A stretch of DNA of 64,000 nucleotides, taken from Myxococcus stipitatus. Its GTDB lineage: Bacteria > Myxococcota > Myxococcia > Myxococcales > Myxococcaceae. The notes below the pieces were generated by a model that did no database searches, had not been told where the DNA came from, and worked only from the letters and a program-made list of their open reading frames with translations. Location of the stretch: contig NZ_JAKCFI010000001.1 of assembly GCF_021412625.1 (NCBI RefSeq), positions 992,001 to 1,056,000 on the forward strand. The letters are read 5' to 3'. Shown in pieces: positions 27,230 through 36,000 of this stretch (within the stretch, counting starts at the first letter, position 1; every line of letters begins with the position of its first letter). The position numbers and the translations under genes are program-made.

Positions 27230-28342
27230 GTGCACCGCCTGCTCGTCGTCCTCTGCTCCGCGTTCGTCGTGGCTTGTGCCTCCGGGCCGAAGCCCCAGCC
27301 CGCCTCCGCGCTCGACGACGTGGCTCCGGAGCGCCCGCCCTTCCTCGACCCAGGGCAGATCCTCGAGCGGTTGGAGAAGTCGGAGACGGCGTATCGCATC
27401 GAAGGGAAGGACTCGCCGCCGGGGGGCTGGGCGGACCAGCTGTGGCCCCAGCAGGTGCAGGCGCGCGAGGCGCCCAAGGTCCTGGAGCGCGACGGCGTGA
27501 AGTCCATCGTCGAATGGCCCTCGCACCCCGAGGCCCAGGCGCTGCTGAACGAGGCGGAGCCCCACTTCCAGGCGAAGCGCTACGACGAGGCGGCGACGTT
27601 GTACGAGAAGGCCACGGAGGTCTGCCCGGACTGCTACGTGGCCTGGAACTTCCGGGGAGACGCCGCCTATTTCTCCGGCGACATCGTCACGGCGCTGAAG
27701 TTCTACCGCAAGGCGCTGAGCCTCAATCCGAACGACCACCGCACGTGGTTCTTCCAGGGCAACGCGCTGGCGCGCCTGGGGCGCTTCGCCGAGGCGTTGG
27801 ATTCGTGGGCGTGGTGCCTGGTGCTCAACCCCCGCTATCCCATCATCCGTCAGTTCTTCCGCGCCAACGCGGAGCTCGGGCTCGTCATCCGCGACGACGT
27901 CATCGTGCCCCGGGGCTATGCCGAGCGCGCGGGTGACGCCATCAGCGTCCAGTTCGACCCCGACCACGACCCGGCGTGGCTCGCCTTCGCCAACTGCAAG
28001 GCGCTGTGGCTGGGCGAGCCCTCGCATCGCGTGGAGATGACGGGCTCGGACCGGGAGCACTACACGACGGTGGAGGAGATGGAGTGCCTGGGCTCGGCCC
28101 TCATCGTCCACGCGAACCAGCGCAGCGAGGGCAAGACGGACCACCTGGACCCGACGCTGGAGCGGCTGACGGCCATCACCCGGGATGGGATGCTGGGCAA
28201 CGCGGTGCTCTTCGAGGTGGGCGCCCGCATCCATCCCCAGGTGGTCCTCACGCTGGAGGACTCCGTCCGACAGGAGCTCAAGGCCTACGTGCTCAAGCAC
28301 GTCCTGGTGCCCGTGGACTCCGCGGACGGAATCGACCTGTGA
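27230..28342 (+). CDS. TPR-repeat lipoprotein
   Basis: The 370-residue protein has a lipoprotein signal (LCSAFVVACAS, Cys near residue 16) and two to three TPR units (about residues 105-205: AEPHFQAKRYDEAATLYEKATEV, VAWNFRGDAAYFSGDIVTALKFYRKALSLNP, RTWFFQGNALARLGRFAEALDSWAWCLVLNP). The C-terminal half (about 210-370) has no recognised domain; it contains conserved-looking aromatic and Cys residues. TPR lipoproteins usually act as assembly or docking factors at the periplasmic face of the outer membrane. The start is GTG at 27230. It stands alone, 59 bp after the hydrolase, and converges on the TonB-like gene. Confidence 0.8.
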   Translation: MHRLLVVLCSAFVVACASGPKPQPASALDDVAPERPPFLDPGQILERLEKSETAYRIEGKDSPPGGWADQLWPQQVQAREAPKVLERDGVKSIVEWPSHPEAQALLNEAEPHFQAKRYDEAATLYEKATEVCPDCYVAWNFRGDAAYFSGDIVTALKFYRKALSLNPNDHRTWFFQGNALARLGRFAEALDSWAWCLVLNPRYPIIRQFFRANAELGLVIRDDVIVPRGYAERAGDAISVQFDPDHDPAWLAFANCKALWLGEPSHRVEMTGSDREHYTTVEEMECLGSALIVHANQRSEGKTDHLDPTLERLTAITRDGMLGNAVLFEVGARIHPQVVLTLEDSVRQELKAYVLKHVLVPVDSADGIDL

Positions 28343-28351
28343 GGCGCGGCC

Positions 28352-29119
28352 TCAGCGGGGCAGCTTGAGGCGGATGGTGAAGACGTAGGACACGCTCACC
28401 GGGCTGCCCTGGAAGTAGACGGGGGAGTAGCGCCGGCTCTCCAGGGACTCGATGACGGCCTCGTCCATGTGGGCCATGCCCTTGAGGATGCGGCAGTCGC
28501 GCACCTGTCCCTCGCGGGTGATGACGCACTTGGCGAGCATCGTGCCCTCCACGCGGGCCACGCGGGCCTGCTCGGTGTACTCGAGGGCGATGCCCTGGCG
28601 CAGCAGCTCCGGGGGCCTGAGGCCCGAGGGGAAGGGGATGACGTCCTCGCCCGTGGGCTCCGGGAGCAGGCCCGGCTGGGGCGGAAGGCCGATGGGGCTG
28701 TCGCTGTCGACGTCGCCATCCGGGTGGCCGATGGGGCCGTCACCCGGGGGCGCGTTCGGATCCACGTTCGCCGCCGAGGCGAGGGAGTCCGACGGCTCCG
28801 GGTCCACCGGCGCCGGGGTCGGGTCCATGGGCATGGGACGCACCTGGCTGGGGATGACCGCCTTCTTCTTCTTGGGCGGCTGCGTCGGCTGCGCGGCCTG
28901 CTTCGGCTGCACGGCGTTCTGCGTGCCCTTCCGGATGGTGGGTCCCGACTGTGCGTAGATCCTCAAGATGGGGTCCTTCTCCGGGACCTCCTCGGGCGTC
29001 TGGGGGCGGCCGGAGATGAACAGCACTGCGGCGAACAGGCCCGCGTGGATGGCCGCCGACACCCAGATGCCCGTCCCCACTCGTCCCGCTCGCTGCCGCT
29101 CGATGACCGACTTGAACAT
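28352..29119 (-). CDS. TonB-like energy transducer
   Basis: The 255-residue protein has a short cytoplasmic N-terminus, one membrane helix (about residues 15-35, GIWVSAAIHAGLFAAVLFISG), a Pro-rich periplasmic spacer with a PPKKKK patch, and a C-terminal TonB domain (about 165-255: IALEYTEQARVARVEGTMLAKCVITREGQV, CRILKGMAHMDEAVIESLESRRYSPVYFQG). TonB links the proton gradient, through ExbB/ExbD, to outer-membrane transporters, or in myxobacteria to other machines. No exbBD or receptor gene is nearby. I set the start at 29119 because GGGAGGAGG precedes it by 8 nt. The next gene upstream on this strand lies 145 bp away. Confidence 0.85.
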   Translation of the reverse strand: MFKSVIERQRAGRVGTGIWVSAAIHAGLFAAVLFISGRPQTPEEVPEKDPILRIYAQSGPTIRKGTQNAVQPKQAAQPTQPPKKKKAVIPSQVRPMPMDPTPAPVDPEPSDSLASAANVDPNAPPGDGPIGHPDGDVDSDSPIGLPPQPGLLPEPTGEDVIPFPSGLRPPELLRQGIALEYTEQARVARVEGTMLAKCVITREGQVRDCRILKGMAHMDEAVIESLESRRYSPVYFQGSPVSVSYVFTIRLKLPR

Positions 29120-29264
29120 TTGGATGGCCTCCTCCCACCGCGTCTCGCGGTGACGCATCGTCGTGGGCGGCGGGCCTGGATGGCCGTCCGTCCACGCAAG
29201 GCCACACTACGGAGCCGGTCGCGTGGGATGGCCGTGGGGCCTCCATCTGTTCGTCATCGTTGTG

Positions 29265-29981
29265 TCATGGGGAGGAGACCTCCATCCGGTAGCCCACCCC
29301 GCGGATGGTGTGGATGGTGAAGCCGGAGGCGCTCGTCCAGCCGAGCTTCTTCTTCAGGTTGGAGACGAAGTTGTCCACCGTGCGCGGGTCCACCACCACG
29401 TCGCGGCCCCACACGGCGTCGAGGATTTCTCCCCGGGGCAGGGCGCGTTCGCGGTGGCGCAACAGGAAGGCCAGCAGGTCGAACTCCGTCCGGGTCAGCT
29501 CCACGCCGGTGCCATCCGGCTGGCTCACCGTGCGCCGTCCCTGGTCCAGCGTGTAGCCCCCGAACGTCACCACCTGCGCGGGCGTGCCGCCCACCCGGCG
29601 GACCAGGGCGCCCACGCGCGCCAGCAGCTCCCGCAGGCGGTAGGGCTTGGTGAGGTAGTCCTGCGCTCCCGCGTCGAAGCCCCGGACGATGTCGTCCTCG
29701 AGCGAGCGCGCGGTGAGCATCAGCACCAGGCTCTTGAGTCCCCGCGCGCGCAGCCGCCGGCAGAAGCTGTAGCCGTCCTCGCCGGGCAGCATGACATCGA
29801 GGATGAGCAGGTCGAACGCGCGCTGCCCCAGCAGGACCTCCGCGTCGCGCGTGTTCGACGCCTCCGCCACGACGTAGCCCTCGTCGACCAGGTTGTCGCG
29901 AAGGCCGATGCGCAGGTGGGCGTCGTCCTCGACGATGAGGATGGCGGGGCGGGTGGAGGCGGGAGGAGGAGAGGAGGTCAT
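29265..29981 (-). CDS. OmpR/PhoB-type response regulator
   Basis: The 238-residue protein has a receiver (D19/D20, phospho-acceptor D62 in LLILDVMLPG, T90, K112 in YLTKPY) and a winged-helix DNA-binding domain (about residues 138-236) with the recognition-helix pattern VDPRTVDNFVSNLKKKLG and the RGVGYRM wing. It is a typical OmpR/PhoB transcription factor. Its start overlaps the stop of the histidine kinase by 4 bp (ATGA), so the pair is cotranslated and almost certainly cognate. The target genes cannot be told; the TonB-like gene 145 bp downstream on the same strand is one candidate. Confidence 0.95.
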   Translation of the reverse strand: MTSSPPPASTRPAILIVEDDAHLRIGLRDNLVDEGYVVAEASNTRDAEVLLGQRAFDLLILDVMLPGEDGYSFCRRLRARGLKSLVLMLTARSLEDDIVRGFDAGAQDYLTKPYRLRELLARVGALVRRVGGTPAQVVTFGGYTLDQGRRTVSQPDGTGVELTRTEFDLLAFLLRHRERALPRGEILDAVWGRDVVVDPRTVDNFVSNLKKKLGWTSASGFTIHTIRGVGYRMEVSSP

Positions 29982-31807
29982 CGACGCGGCTCGTGGAAGG
30001 TCAGCGCGAAGGTGGTGCCCTCGGGCGTGGAGGTGGCCACCTGGATCTCGCCGTGATGCAGCTTCATGATTTTCTGGCACAGCGACAGCCCCAGGCCGCT
30101 GCCGTGGACGTCCTGTCCAGGAGGCGTCACCCGGTAGAAGTCGAGGAAGACGTTCTGCCACTCGGACTCGGGGATGCCCACGCCATTGTCGCGGAAGAGC
30201 ACGGTGCAGCCGTGCCCCTCGTACGTCAGGGCGCTGACGGTGATGCGCACCGGGGCGCGCCGGTTGTAGGCGCACGCGTTGCGCCCCAGGTTGGAGAACA
30301 GCAGTCGCAGGAGCGACGGGTCCGCCTCCAGCTCCGTGTCGCCCAGGTCGGTGACGAGCTCCACGGGGACCGACGTCGCGGACGCGAGGTCGTCCCGGAG
30401 GGGATTGATGAGCTCCTCCAGCCGCACGCGCGAGGGACGCAGCGTCCAGCGGCCCTTGTCGATGCGGTTGAAGGACAGGAGGTTCTCCACCAGGAAGTGG
30501 AGCCCGTCCGCGGCCTGGACGATGCGGGCCGGGTAGTCGCGCATCTCCGGCACCTGGGCCAGCTTGCGCTCCATCGTCTCGCCCAGCAGGCGGATGGAGG
30601 CCAGGGGCGTGCGCAGCTCGTGGGACACCGTGGCCACGAAGTCGCTCTTGAGCTCGAGGAAGCGGTACTTGCGCTGCTGGGACACCACGGCCAGCGCGAC
30701 GATGGCCACCGCCAGCACGCCGCACACGGCCACCAGGAGCGTCTTGAGCCCGTAGCGCGCGTCGATGTCCGCCTCGGCGCGGCTCCACTCCGGCAGGTCC
30801 ACGCGCAGCTGGAGCTCCTTCAGCGGCAGCACCGGCTGTCCGCCCGCCAGCTGGATGCGCCCCTGCGCGCCGAACAGGCCGCGGGCGCGCATGTCGTCCC
30901 GGATGGGGCGCAGCATCCGTGGGATGTCCACGGCCATGCCGTAGAGCGTCTCGCCCCGCCGCTCCACGTACCACTGCTCGCCCACCAGCGTGGGGGCCTG
31001 GATGCCTCCGGGCATCACCAGCATTCCCGCGCCCACCTCGTCGGCCCGCTCCAGGAAGTCGCGGCTGGGCTCTCCCAGGGCGTTGCTCAGCGCGACCGTG
31101 CGCGCCTGGAGGAAGGCGAAGTCCGTCTGCGTGAAGCGCGAGCGGTTCCAGAGCAGCGCCCGCTGGAGCCCGGCGAAGCGGGGCATGCCCCCGAACTCCT
31201 CGGAGAAGCCCTCGCGCAGCAGGCCCCGGACCAGCGCGGACGTGCCCGGCCCGCGATGCAGCCGCTCCAGCACGAGCAGCAGGAAGGGCAGCTCCTCCTC
31301 CGGAGGCAGCGGGTGGGCGGCGACGTGCTGGAACAGCGCCTCGACCAGGGTCGTGGTGCGGCGGGACGTGGGCGCCTCCTCCGTGGCCGCCATGGCCGCG
31401 CGCAGGCGCGCCAGCCTCGGCTCCCAGCCCTCCAACCCCCGGGTGTGGAGGGCGTCCGCGAGCATCTCGTAGGTGGCCCGTGCGGGCATCTCCTGGCCGG
31501 GCAGCGGGCGGGTGAGGCGGGGGAGGAACTGGTGGTCCCGCAGGCCCAGATAGAAGCCCTCGCCGGGGGCGAGCGGGTCGCCCATGGCGGCGTTGATGGC
31601 CGGAATCTGATCGGCCAGCCGGCGCGCCAGGGCCTGCCTCAGCGATTCGGTGGCGGCGTGCGCCAGCGCCTCGCGCCGCGAGTGCACCTGGGCGTGGGCG
31701 TCCTCGCGCTCGCGCGAGAAGATGCGCTGGAGACTCACCAGCCCCCAGCCGAGGGCCAGCAGTCCGCACCCCAGGGCGATGAGCGTGGGAAGGAGCCGGC
31801 GCAGCAT
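29978..31807 (-). CDS. Membrane sensor histidine kinase
   Basis: The 609-residue kinase has TM1 (about residues 5-27), a large extracytoplasmic region of about 320 residues without a recognised sensory domain, TM2 (354-376), then HisKA with H396 in ATVSHELRTPLAS and an HATPase domain (N-box FSNLGRNACAYN, then FRDNGVGIPE and HGSGLGLSL). I chose the ATG at 31807 because it starts directly before the first hydrophobic helix; a longer in-frame reading adds 83 residues of Arg/Pro-rich non-coding-like sequence. It is coupled to the downstream response regulator. The size of the periplasmic region suggests a specific extracellular signal or partner protein. Confidence 0.93.
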   Translation of the reverse strand: MLRRLLPTLIALGCGLLALGWGLVSLQRIFSREREDAHAQVHSRREALAHAATESLRQALARRLADQIPAINAAMGDPLAPGEGFYLGLRDHQFLPRLTRPLPGQEMPARATYEMLADALHTRGLEGWEPRLARLRAAMAATEEAPTSRRTTTLVEALFQHVAAHPLPPEEELPFLLLVLERLHRGPGTSALVRGLLREGFSEEFGGMPRFAGLQRALLWNRSRFTQTDFAFLQARTVALSNALGEPSRDFLERADEVGAGMLVMPGGIQAPTLVGEQWYVERRGETLYGMAVDIPRMLRPIRDDMRARGLFGAQGRIQLAGGQPVLPLKELQLRVDLPEWSRAEADIDARYGLKTLLVAVCGVLAVAIVALAVVSQQRKYRFLELKSDFVATVSHELRTPLASIRLLGETMERKLAQVPEMRDYPARIVQAADGLHFLVENLLSFNRIDKGRWTLRPSRVRLEELINPLRDDLASATSVPVELVTDLGDTELEADPSLLRLLFSNLGRNACAYNRRAPVRITVSALTYEGHGCTVLFRDNGVGIPESEWQNVFLDFYRVTPPGQDVHGSGLGLSLCQKIMKLHHGEIQVATSTPEGTTFALTFHEPRR

Positions 31808-32028
31808 GTGATTTCGCTGGCGCCGACTATTGCACAGCGCGATGCCCCCGGAGTCCAATCCCGTTGCCCCGGGGGGCAGGAGGAGTGTCCCCGGTCGGCG
31901 GACGGACGGGCTCGCGGTCCACGGGAGGACAGCGGCCGTGCGCCGCCACTGGTCGGCGGGTAACGAGGGTGAGGAGCTTGTGACGTGGGCCCGTGCGTCC
32001 ACGCGGGTCCTTTCCCGAGGGAGGTCCC

Positions 32029-32769
32029 ATGCGCTTTCCCCTGTCGCGGCTGTCACCCGGTGGGCCGGTGGTGCTGTGGGGCGGTGAGCTCCCCTCCGGG
32101 GGCCTCAAGTACCTGACGTTCTCCCGCTATCTGGAGACCGTGCCGGAGGGCGCGTGCGGCCTGGTGGAGCTGTCCGGCTCCTCCTCGTCGCTCGCGCTGG
32201 ACGCGCTGGGCCGGGAGCGGGGGCTGCCGGTGCTCGCGCTGACCGACCCGGCCGGCGCGGAGTATCTGCGTGGCCACGGCTTCGGTGGCGAGGTCCGTAC
32301 CGTGCGGCGCCTGTCCGAGGCCTGGGAGGTAGCACTTGGCTACGAGCGGCAGGGCTGGTGCTGGCCGCGCCAGCTCTCCAACGGCGCGCTCATCGGCTGC
32401 GTGGAGGGCTGGGCGTCGCAGCTGCGCGACTTCGTGCGCGACGCCTATCCCTCCGTGCGCCTCGTCGTCAGTGGCTTCGGCACCGGCGCGACGGTGGTGG
32501 GGTTGCACCGCGCCTTCACGCCCCAGGGCTACGAGGTCGTCGGCCTCCAGCCCGCCAAGGGCCACATCGTCCAAGGCTGGCGCAGCTGGGCCGATCAGAA
32601 CCTCGGCGCCGCTGACCTGTTCTATCCGCACCGCGACGACGTCGTGCTCGAACTGGCCGGACCCCGGACGTCCGACGGGCTGGCGGCCCTGCTGGCCTAT
32701 GCCCGCGCGGAGGCCCGCCCCGAGGAGGTCCTCGTCGTCGCGCACAACGCCAGGCCCCCCTTCGGGTGA
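32029..32769 (+). CDS. PLP-dependent (cysteine synthase/Trp synthase beta) fold-like protein
   Basis: The 246-residue protein resembles a shortened fold-type II PLP enzyme: LPSGGLKYLTFSRYL places a Lys where the PLP-binding Lys sits (usual NPTGSxKDR), ELSGSSSSLALDALGRERG replaces the SSGNTGxA loop, and VVSGFGTGATVVG resembles the phosphate-binding GTGGT loop. It is about 60 residues shorter than cysteine synthases, and the substrate loop lacks the Asn. Activity is therefore uncertain. GGGAGG lies a few bases before the ATG. It is divergent from the histidine kinase and has no obvious operon partner. I am fairly sure of the fold, unsure of function. Confidence 0.6.
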   Translation: MRFPLSRLSPGGPVVLWGGELPSGGLKYLTFSRYLETVPEGACGLVELSGSSSSLALDALGRERGLPVLALTDPAGAEYLRGHGFGGEVRTVRRLSEAWEVALGYERQGWCWPRQLSNGALIGCVEGWASQLRDFVRDAYPSVRLVVSGFGTGATVVGLHRAFTPQGYEVVGLQPAKGHIVQGWRSWADQNLGAADLFYPHRDDVVLELAGPRTSDGLAALLAYARAEARPEEVLVVAHNARPPFG

Positions 32770-33022
32770 GCGACGAGCCGCCTGCTTCACCGGCGGTAGG
32801 CCCGGCATGTGCAGGCCTGGATTTCAGGCAAGTCTATTTCGCGCAAATCAAGAATAGTCTGTCTGAAAATCCAAGGAAGAGCGAGTAGGCGGGCTCTCGC
32901 CTCAGGATAAATGAAGCCGGCCTATTGTGTTGCTAACAAAATTCTAAATACCCTCTGGACGCCTGGCCACGGGCGTCCGTCGGCGTGGGCATCTCAACTC
33001 CACCCGAAAGGGGTTGCAGTTC
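32770..33022. promoter_or_regulatory. AT-rich upstream region of the M36 protease gene
   Basis: The 253 bp before the M36 gene hold the lowest-GC patch nearby (about 32830-32880 and 32918-32952, with stretches like TGCTAACAAAATTCTAAATA). A promoter is likely, but I cannot fix a -35/-10 pair. A GAATAGTC element at 32852-32859 also occurs upstream of the M28 aminopeptidase gene (20854-20861). No coding sequence is seen. Confidence 0.4.
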
Positions 33023-36000
33023 ATGAAGCGTCTGTGGATGGGTACGGCCAGCGCCGTGCTCGCCGTGCTGATGTGGTCCCCGCAGGGCCATGCGAAGGCA
33101 GGTGGTGTCGATGCCTTCCTGCTGGCCCCCGCCAATCGCCCCCTGTCGAACGCCGCCGCGAATGCATCCCAGCGGGGGCTGCGCATCAACAGCATCGAGG
33201 GTCGCGTAGGAGTCCCGACCTTCGTCTTCTCCGAGCGCGCGCTGAACCAGGCGGGTTCTCAGAAGGCTGTTCGTGCACCGACGCGCGCGTCCGCCAACAC
33301 GGCGGCGCGTGAGCACCTGCGCGGCGTGGCGGACATCTACCGCCTGAACGGCGCCGAGGTGGATGGCGCCGAACTGCGCAACGTGCACCTGCCGAAGGAC
33401 AACTCGGGCGCGGTGATCGCCAGCTACGGCCGGCGCGTCAACGGCATCGAGGTGTTCCGCAGCGAGGTCAAGGTGGTGATGGACGCCCGGCAGGAGCTGG
33501 TGGCCATCTCCGGCTACCTCCAGCCGCGCAACGCCGATGACGAGAAGAACGCCCTCCCGTCGGCCTTCACGCTCTCCGCGCCGCAGGCCATCTCCAAGGC
33601 GGTCCAGGAGCTGACGGGCGCGTCGTTCGACTCGCGCGCGCTCACCCCGGTCGGTACCCAGGGCGACTACTCCAAGTTCTCCGTGGACAGCCGCCTGGTC
33701 ACCGGCGCGCACGCCTTCGGCGACGCGACCCGCGCGAAGAAGGTCCTCTTCCCGCTGCCCGACGGCCTGGTCCCGGCGTACTACGTCGAGGTCAGCGCGG
33801 GCCCGGCGAACAACCCGGAGGCCAGCTACAAGGCCTACGTCATCAGCGCGCGTGACGGCTCGATGCTGTTCAAGCACGACCTGGTCAACTCCGAGTCCTT
33901 CACCTACCGCGTCTGGGCGGACCCGGTGTCGTTCATCCCGCACGACGGTCCCCAGGGCACCGGGGCCACGCCTCACCCCACGGGCACCAACGACGGCTAC
34001 CAGGCGCCGCTGAACGTCCCGTCCAGCCTGGTGACGCTGCAGAACCTCCCCTTCGGCCGCAACGACCCGTGGCTGCCGGCCAACGCGACGACGACGACGG
34101 GCAACAACGTCGACGCCTACGCGGACCTCGGCGGCGCGGACGGCTACCAGGAGGGCATCGACCTCCGGGCGCCGCTGACCGACGCGGAGACCCGCACGTT
34201 CGGCCACTCGTTCGACGTGACGAAGGCTCCCGACGCCGACATCAACCAGAAGTACGCGGCGGTCGTGAACCTGTTCTACGTCAACAACTTCCTGCACGAC
34301 TGGTACTACGACGCGGGCTTCGACGAAGCCTCCGGCAACGCGCAGGCGACCAACTACGGCCGTGGCGGCCTCGAGGGTGACCCCATCCGCGCCGAGGCCC
34401 AGGACTTCGGCGGTCGCAACAACGCCAACATGTCCACGCCCGCGGACGGCGCCCGCCCCCGCATGCAGCAGTACATCTTCGACGGCCCGACCGAGCTCAC
34501 CGTCAGCTCGCCGACGCCGATCGCCGGTCTGTACGACATCGGCTCCGCGGGCTTCGGCCCCAAGGGGTTCGACGTCCAGGGCGAGTTCGCCGTGCCTCCC
34601 CAGGGCGCGAACGCCGCGCAGACCACCGCGTACCGCATCGGCTGCGCCGACGCGAATGGCACCAACCCCTACGTGGGCATCAAGCCCTTCACGGGGAAGA
34701 TCGCCCTCATCGAGCGGGGTAGCTGCTCGTTCGCCTTCAAGGTCTACAACGCCCAGCAGGCCGGCGCGATCGGCGTCATCATCACCAACACCGCGTCGGG
34801 CACGTTCGGCGGGATGGCGGCCAGCACGGACCCCGACACGAACAAGGCCATCACCATTCCGTCGGTGATGGTGCGCTACGCGGATGGCAACAAGTTCCGC
34901 GACGCGCTCACCACGGCCCCGGTCCAGGGCAGCCTGTACCGGAACCTCGCGGATGACCGTGACGGCACGCTCGACAACGACATCATCGCGCACGAGTGGG
35001 GGCACTACATCTCCAACCGCCTCATCGGCAACGCGTCCGGTCTTACGAACATCCAGGGTCGCTCCATGGGCGAGGGCTGGGGTGACTTCCACGCCCTGCT
35101 GATGATGGTCCGCGCCGACGACATCAACGTCCCGAGCAACGCGAACTGGAACGGCGTCTACGGCATGGCGGGCTACACCCAGAGCGACGGCCGCAAGAAC
35201 AACGGCTACTACTGGGGCATCCGCCGCGTTCCGTACACGACGGACATGACCAAGAACGGCCTGACCCTCAAGCACATCCAGACCGGCACGCACCTGCCGG
35301 ACCACCCGGTCGCCTACGGCGAGGAGGGCCTGGACAACGCCGAGGTTCACAGCGCTGGCGAGGTGTGGGCCACGATGCTGTGGGAGTGCTACGCGAGCCT
35401 GCTGCGCGACCACCCGTTCGCGGAGGCCCAGGACCGCATGAAGCGCTACCTGGTGGCCGCCTACAAGGCGACGCCCAGCCAGCCCACGTTCCTGGAGGCG
35501 CGTGACGCCGTCCTGGCCGCCGCCGCTTCGAACGACCCCGCGGACTACCAGCGGTTCCTCGCCGCCTTCGCGCGTCGTGGCGCGGGCTTCGGCGCCAAGG
35601 TCCCGGATCGCGAGAGCTTCGACCTCATCGGCGTCGTGGAGAGCTACCAGGCGGGCAACACGCTCGAGGTCGTCAGCGTCAAGGTGGACGACACGGTCAC
35701 CGGCTGCGACAAGGACGGCGTGCTGGACGCGGGTGAGACGGGCCGACTGCTCGTCACGGTGCGCAACGTGGGCGGCGCCGCCCTCAGCGGCTTCTCCGCC
35801 ACCGCGGCGTTCAATGGTTCGAGCGCGGGCGTGGAGGCCTCGTTCGAGTCCGGCAACACGATTGCGTTCCCGGCCATCGGTCGTGGCGAGCTGGTCACGG
35901 CGAGCATCCCCGTGACGCTGACGCAGGCTCCGACCCCCGCGAACGCGCTGGCCACGCTCGGCGTGGACGTGACGTTCCCCTACAACCTGGCGAACGGCTC

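Noticed and set aside
29265..31769. An 834-codon frame that would fuse a long upstream part to the response regulator
   Set aside because: Only the last 238 residues form a real protein starting at an ATG overlapping the kinase stop; the upstream part is out of frame with the kinase and random-like.
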